The notes beneath the pieces were generated by a model, which saw only the letters and a program-made list of their open reading frames with translations, made no database searches and was not told where the DNA came from. This document shows, one piece after another, positions 4,981 through 7,006 of a stretch of DNA of 7,006 bases. How positions within the stretch are numbered: the stretch's first letter is position 1; each line of letters starts with the position of its first letter. The DNA comes from Actinomycetota bacterium. GTDB taxonomy: Bacteria; Actinomycetota; Actinomycetes; Actinomycetales; Actinomycetaceae. The stretch lies in contig JAHYYD010000108.1 in assembly GCA_019425105.1 (NCBI GenBank), positions 1 to 7,006 of the forward strand, read 5' to 3'. The translations under genes were made by a program, and so were the position numbers.

Positions 4981-5913
4981 ATGAGTTCTACCGAAGTCAT
5001 TCTGGTCGGTGTCGATGGCTCGACGGAGAGCCTTGCCGCCGTCACCTGGGCCGCTGATCGCGGCGCGCGCACCGGAGCGCGCATTCATTGCCTGTGCACA
5101 TACGCGCTGGCCTCCTACTCAGCCGCCGCCCTGGACGGCGGTTACGCCGTGCTCGACGACGAGGCCTTGAAAGCAGGGGCTGAACAGGTCGTCGAGGAAG
5201 CCAAGGCCGTGGCACGTGAGCACGGCGCCACGCATGTGTCCGGCTCGACCGAACCGGGAGATCCGGCCGGCGTCCTCATCGACTTCTCCGCCGAGGTCGA
5301 CATGATCGTCGTCGGTTCCCGCGGCGGCGGTGGATTCGCTGATCGCCTGCTCGGCACCGTCTCCTCGGCCCTCCCCGCGCACTCCAAGTGCCCCGTTGTC
5401 GTCGTCCCGCGCCACACCTCGGGCAAGAACTTCACGCCCGTCGAGCGCATTGTCGTCGGCGTGGACGGCACCGACCAGCCGTCGTGCGCCCTCAAGCGCG
5501 CGATTGGCGAGGCGGACCTGTGGGACGCGCGCGTGACAGCCGTGTCTGCCGTCCCGATCGCGGTCGGCCCCTCCGTCATGACGTGGACGCCTACCGGCGT
5601 CGACCACTCCGCCCTCCTCGCGCAGGTACGCGAGGGCATGGATGCGGCCATCACGGCTGCTCTCGATGGCAAGGACGTGCACGTCGCACGCCACGCCCTC
5701 GATGGCTCCGCGGCGTCCCTGCTCATCGAATTCTCGACCGCCGTCGACCTCGTCGTCGTCGGCACACGCGGGCGCGGAGGCCTCGCCGGGGTACTCCTCG
5801 GCTCGACCTCCCAGACGGTACTTGGACACTCGACCTGCCCGGTCATGATCGTTCCCTCCGCCCACCTGGGAGAAGGGACAACCGCGGTGCACACCGAGTG
5901 GGAGCGCCGCTAA
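4981..5913 (+). CDS. Universal stress protein with two tandem Usp domains
   Basis: This 310-residue cytoplasmic protein is made of two Usp domains, about residues 4-144 and 155-293. Each opens with a beta strand and a conserved Asp (ILVGVDGS at 7-14, IVVGVDGT at 157-164). Each closes with the ATP-binding motif G-x2-G-x9-G-[S/T]: G112, G115, G125-T126 in the first, and G261, G264, G274-S275 in the second, each followed by the CPV strand. Both domains thus look able to bind nucleotide. Tandem Usp proteins of this size are frequent in actinobacteria, where they are tied to hypoxia, dormancy and stress survival; the precise role here is unknown. The ATG at 4981 is chosen because GAGGAGG (4969-4975) lies 5 bases before it. 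An in-frame ATG at 4939 falls within the promoter region. The gene appears monocistronic, between its own promoter and terminator. Confidence 0.92.
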   Translation: MSSTEVILVGVDGSTESLAAVTWAADRGARTGARIHCLCTYALASYSAAALDGGYAVLDDEALKAGAEQVVEEAKAVAREHGATHVSGSTEPGDPAGVLIDFSAEVDMIVVGSRGGGGFADRLLGTVSSALPAHSKCPVVVVPRHTSGKNFTPVERIVVGVDGTDQPSCALKRAIGEADLWDARVTAVSAVPIAVGPSVMTWTPTGVDHSALLAQVREGMDAAITAALDGKDVHVARHALDGSAASLLIEFSTAVDLVVVGTRGRGGLAGVLLGSTSQTVLGHSTCPVMIVPSAHLGEGTTAVHTEWERR

Positions 5914-5925
5914 CCCCACGTCGGC

Positions 5926-5970
5926 ACGAGGCCGGGGACCGCGCGTGGATGCCCCGGCCTCGTTCGTTTT
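5926..5970 (+). terminator. Intrinsic terminator of the universal stress protein gene
   Basis: A perfect 12-bp stem ACGAGGCCGGGG (5926-5937) / CCCCGGCCTCGT (5952-5963) with a 14-base loop is followed within three bases by TTTT (5967-5970). It starts 13 bases after the stop codon. The arm sequence recurs at 3728-3739 and, as a lone right arm, at 393-404. Confidence 0.85.
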
Positions 5971-6036
5971 ATTGGCGAGCCACGGCCCGCTGCACCGGTG
6001 TACGCGGCCGGTGAGGGGGCAACGCCGCGCGCACTT

Positions 6037-6045
6037 TGCTACAGT
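6037..6045 (+). promoter_or_regulatory. Extended -10 promoter element of the tRNA-Arg gene
   Basis: TGCTACAGT fits the extended -10 form TGnTAnnnT, with TACAGT at 6040-6045. It lies 20 bases before the mature tRNA, giving a start near 6052 and a short 5' leader for RNase P. No good -35 is visible, which an extended -10 can offset. Confidence 0.5.
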
Positions 6046-6065
6046 GGGCGCGGACAACTTGTCAC

Positions 6066-6138
6066 GCCCTCGTAGCTCAGGGGATAGAGCACCGCTCTCC
6101 TAAAGCGGGTGTCGGACGTTCGAATCGTCTCGGGGGCA
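6066..6138 (+). tRNA. tRNA-Arg, anticodon CCT
   Basis: All 73 bases fold into a cloverleaf. The acceptor GCCCTCG (6066-6072) pairs with CGGGGGC (6131-6137), including one G-U; the D stem is GCTC/GAGC; the anticodon stem is CCGCT/AGCGG; the T stem is GGACG/CGTCT, with loop TTCGAAT. The anticodon loop CTCCTAA puts CCT at 6099-6101, reading the AGG arginine codon, which is rare in high-GC genomes. The discriminator is A6138. The 3' CCA is not encoded (the next bases are CAG) and must be added after transcription. No terminator separates it from the next gene, 15 bases on. Confidence 0.95.
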
Positions 6139-6153
6139 CAGTAGAAGGACGCC

Positions 6154-7006
6154 ATGCGCAACGCTCTTGGGTATCTCGTGACCGTCGTGGCTGCCTTGTG
6201 TTGGGGTGCCTCCGGTGTCTCCGCCGAGTACCTCATGAGCCGCCATGGCATCGAGCTCACTCTCATCAGCTTCTTGCGTATGTCCATCGGTGGGGTCCTC
6301 ACCCTGGCCTACGTTCTCCTTCGTTCGTGCGGCGTCTCGGCCCGTCATCGTGATCTGATCCGTGCGCCGCGCAACTGGCGAGACCTGGCGATCTACGCGG
6401 TCTTCGGCCTGGCGGCCTGCCAGATCACCTACATGGGGGTGATCCGCGCCTCGAACGCGGGCACGGGCACCATCCTGGAATACCTGGGACTCATCCTCAT
6501 CGTCGTCTGGGTGTGCCTGACCCACGGTCGATGGCCCAGGGCCTGCGAGGTCATCGCCATCGTCCTCGCCGTGAGCGGTACCTTCCTGCTGTGCACGCAC
6601 GGGGTGCTGGACTCCCTCGTCATTACACCCACTGCCCTCGCCTGGGGAGCCGTTGCTGCGCTCACGCTCGCGACATACACGCTGCTTCCCGCTCGGCTCA
6701 TTGCGGCCTACGGTGCGAACGTCGTCGTGGCATACGGCCTGCTGATCGCGGGTGCGTGCGTCGGCCTGGTCGGTCGAGTGTGGCGATTCGACATCACCTG
6801 GACGCTCGACGTCGTGCTCGCCATGTTCATCACCGTCGTCCTCGGTACCACCGTCGCCTTCACCGCCTACCTGTGGGGCGTGGGTCGCATCGGCCCCGTC
6901 AGGGCGTCGCTCATCGGGAGCCTCGAGCCCATCGCCGCAACCGCCTTTTCCGCCCTCGTCATGGGTACCTCCTACACGGGCGTCGACATCGTTGGCATGG
7001 CACTTA
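6154..7006 (+). CDS. EamA/DMT-superfamily transporter, truncated at the window edge
   Basis: The frame opens at ATG 6154 behind AGAAGGA (6143-6149) and runs 284 codons to the right edge without a stop. As family members are about 280-320 residues long, it is nearly complete. It is very hydrophobic, with about nine or ten membrane segments in two EamA repeats. The first repeat starts ALGYLVTVVAALCWGASGV (4-22) and contains RASNAGTGTILEYLGLILI (98-116). The second contains the typical RASLIGSLEPIAATAF (250-265). Such inner-membrane proteins export or import metabolites such as amino acids; the substrate cannot be predicted. It sits immediately behind tRNA-Arg with no separate promoter visible in the 15-base gap, so part or all of its mRNA may come from the tRNA promoter. 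Confidence 0.88.
   Translation, partial: MRNALGYLVTVVAALCWGASGVSAEYLMSRHGIELTLISFLRMSIGGVLTLAYVLLRSCGVSARHRDLIRAPRNWRDLAIYAVFGLAACQITYMGVIRASNAGTGTILEYLGLILIVVWVCLTHGRWPRACEVIAIVLAVSGTFLLCTHGVLDSLVITPTALAWGAVAALTLATYTLLPARLIAAYGANVVVAYGLLIAGACVGLVGRVWRFDITWTLDVVLAMFITVVLGTTVAFTAYLWGVGRIGPVRASLIGSLEPIAATAFSALVMGTSYTGVDIVGMAL

Noticed and set aside
5119..6057. A 312-codon minus-strand frame opposite the universal stress protein gene
   Set aside because: It is low-complexity in composition and runs through a strong terminator, opposite a gene with two intact Usp domains.
6066..6138. tRNA-Arg as an attachment site for an integrated element
   Set aside because: tRNA genes are common integration targets, but no integrase gene or repeated copy of the tRNA 3' end is seen, and the next gene is an ordinary transporter.
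1..7006. Mobile elements, CRISPR arrays, toxin-antitoxin or defence systems
   Set aside because: No transposase or nuclease motifs, no regular short repeats with spacers, and no small paired genes were found on either strand.

Overview
This is a high-GC stretch (about 65% by impression) with actinobacterial traits: GTG starts behind GGAGG-type ribosome binding sites, GC-rich hairpin terminators, an iron-type DtxR/IdeR regulator with the full metal-ligand set, a mycobacterial-type SerC, and an actinobacterial cyclic di-AMP (ydaO-class) riboswitch ahead of an NlpC/P60 cell-wall hydrolase. Overall it looks like an Actinomycetaceae chromosome (Actinomyces/Schaalia-like). That placement is an inference from general resemblance, not from a database match.

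Layout: (1) 3-290, the C-terminal end of an AzgA-type NCS2 purine permease, then a strong hairpin. (2) 437-1726, an MFS exporter of the MFS_3/EntS-like group. (3) 1745-2863 on the minus strand, phosphoserine aminotransferase SerC, convergent with the MFS gene at a gap of 18 bases and probably leaderless. (4) 3037-3714, a DtxR/IdeR iron-dependent repressor, divergent from serC, ended by an intrinsic terminator. (5) 3764-4094, a control region holding a large nested dyad, a good promoter and a c-di-AMP riboswitch. (6) 4095-4847, a small secreted NlpC/P60 peptidoglycan hydrolase, then a long hairpin. (7) 4981-5913, a tandem-domain universal stress protein with its own promoter and terminator. (8) 6066-6138, tRNA-Arg(CCT). 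(9) 6154 to the window end, an EamA/DMT-family transporter, cut by the edge.

Most genes are separate single-gene units with their own terminators: housekeeping metabolism (purine uptake, serine synthesis), iron sensing, stress response and transport. I see no mobile element, CRISPR array, toxin-antitoxin pair or defence island. The most interesting part is the control region of the NlpC/P60 gene. There, a symmetric pair of GTTACC-N5-GTGACATT sites, one of them containing the likely -35 element, sits just upstream of a c-di-AMP riboswitch. This suggests two layers of control over a cell-wall lytic enzyme: a response regulator of MtrA type (inferred) at the promoter, and c-di-AMP on the transcript. 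The parts belong to known classes, so I do not claim a wholly new system.
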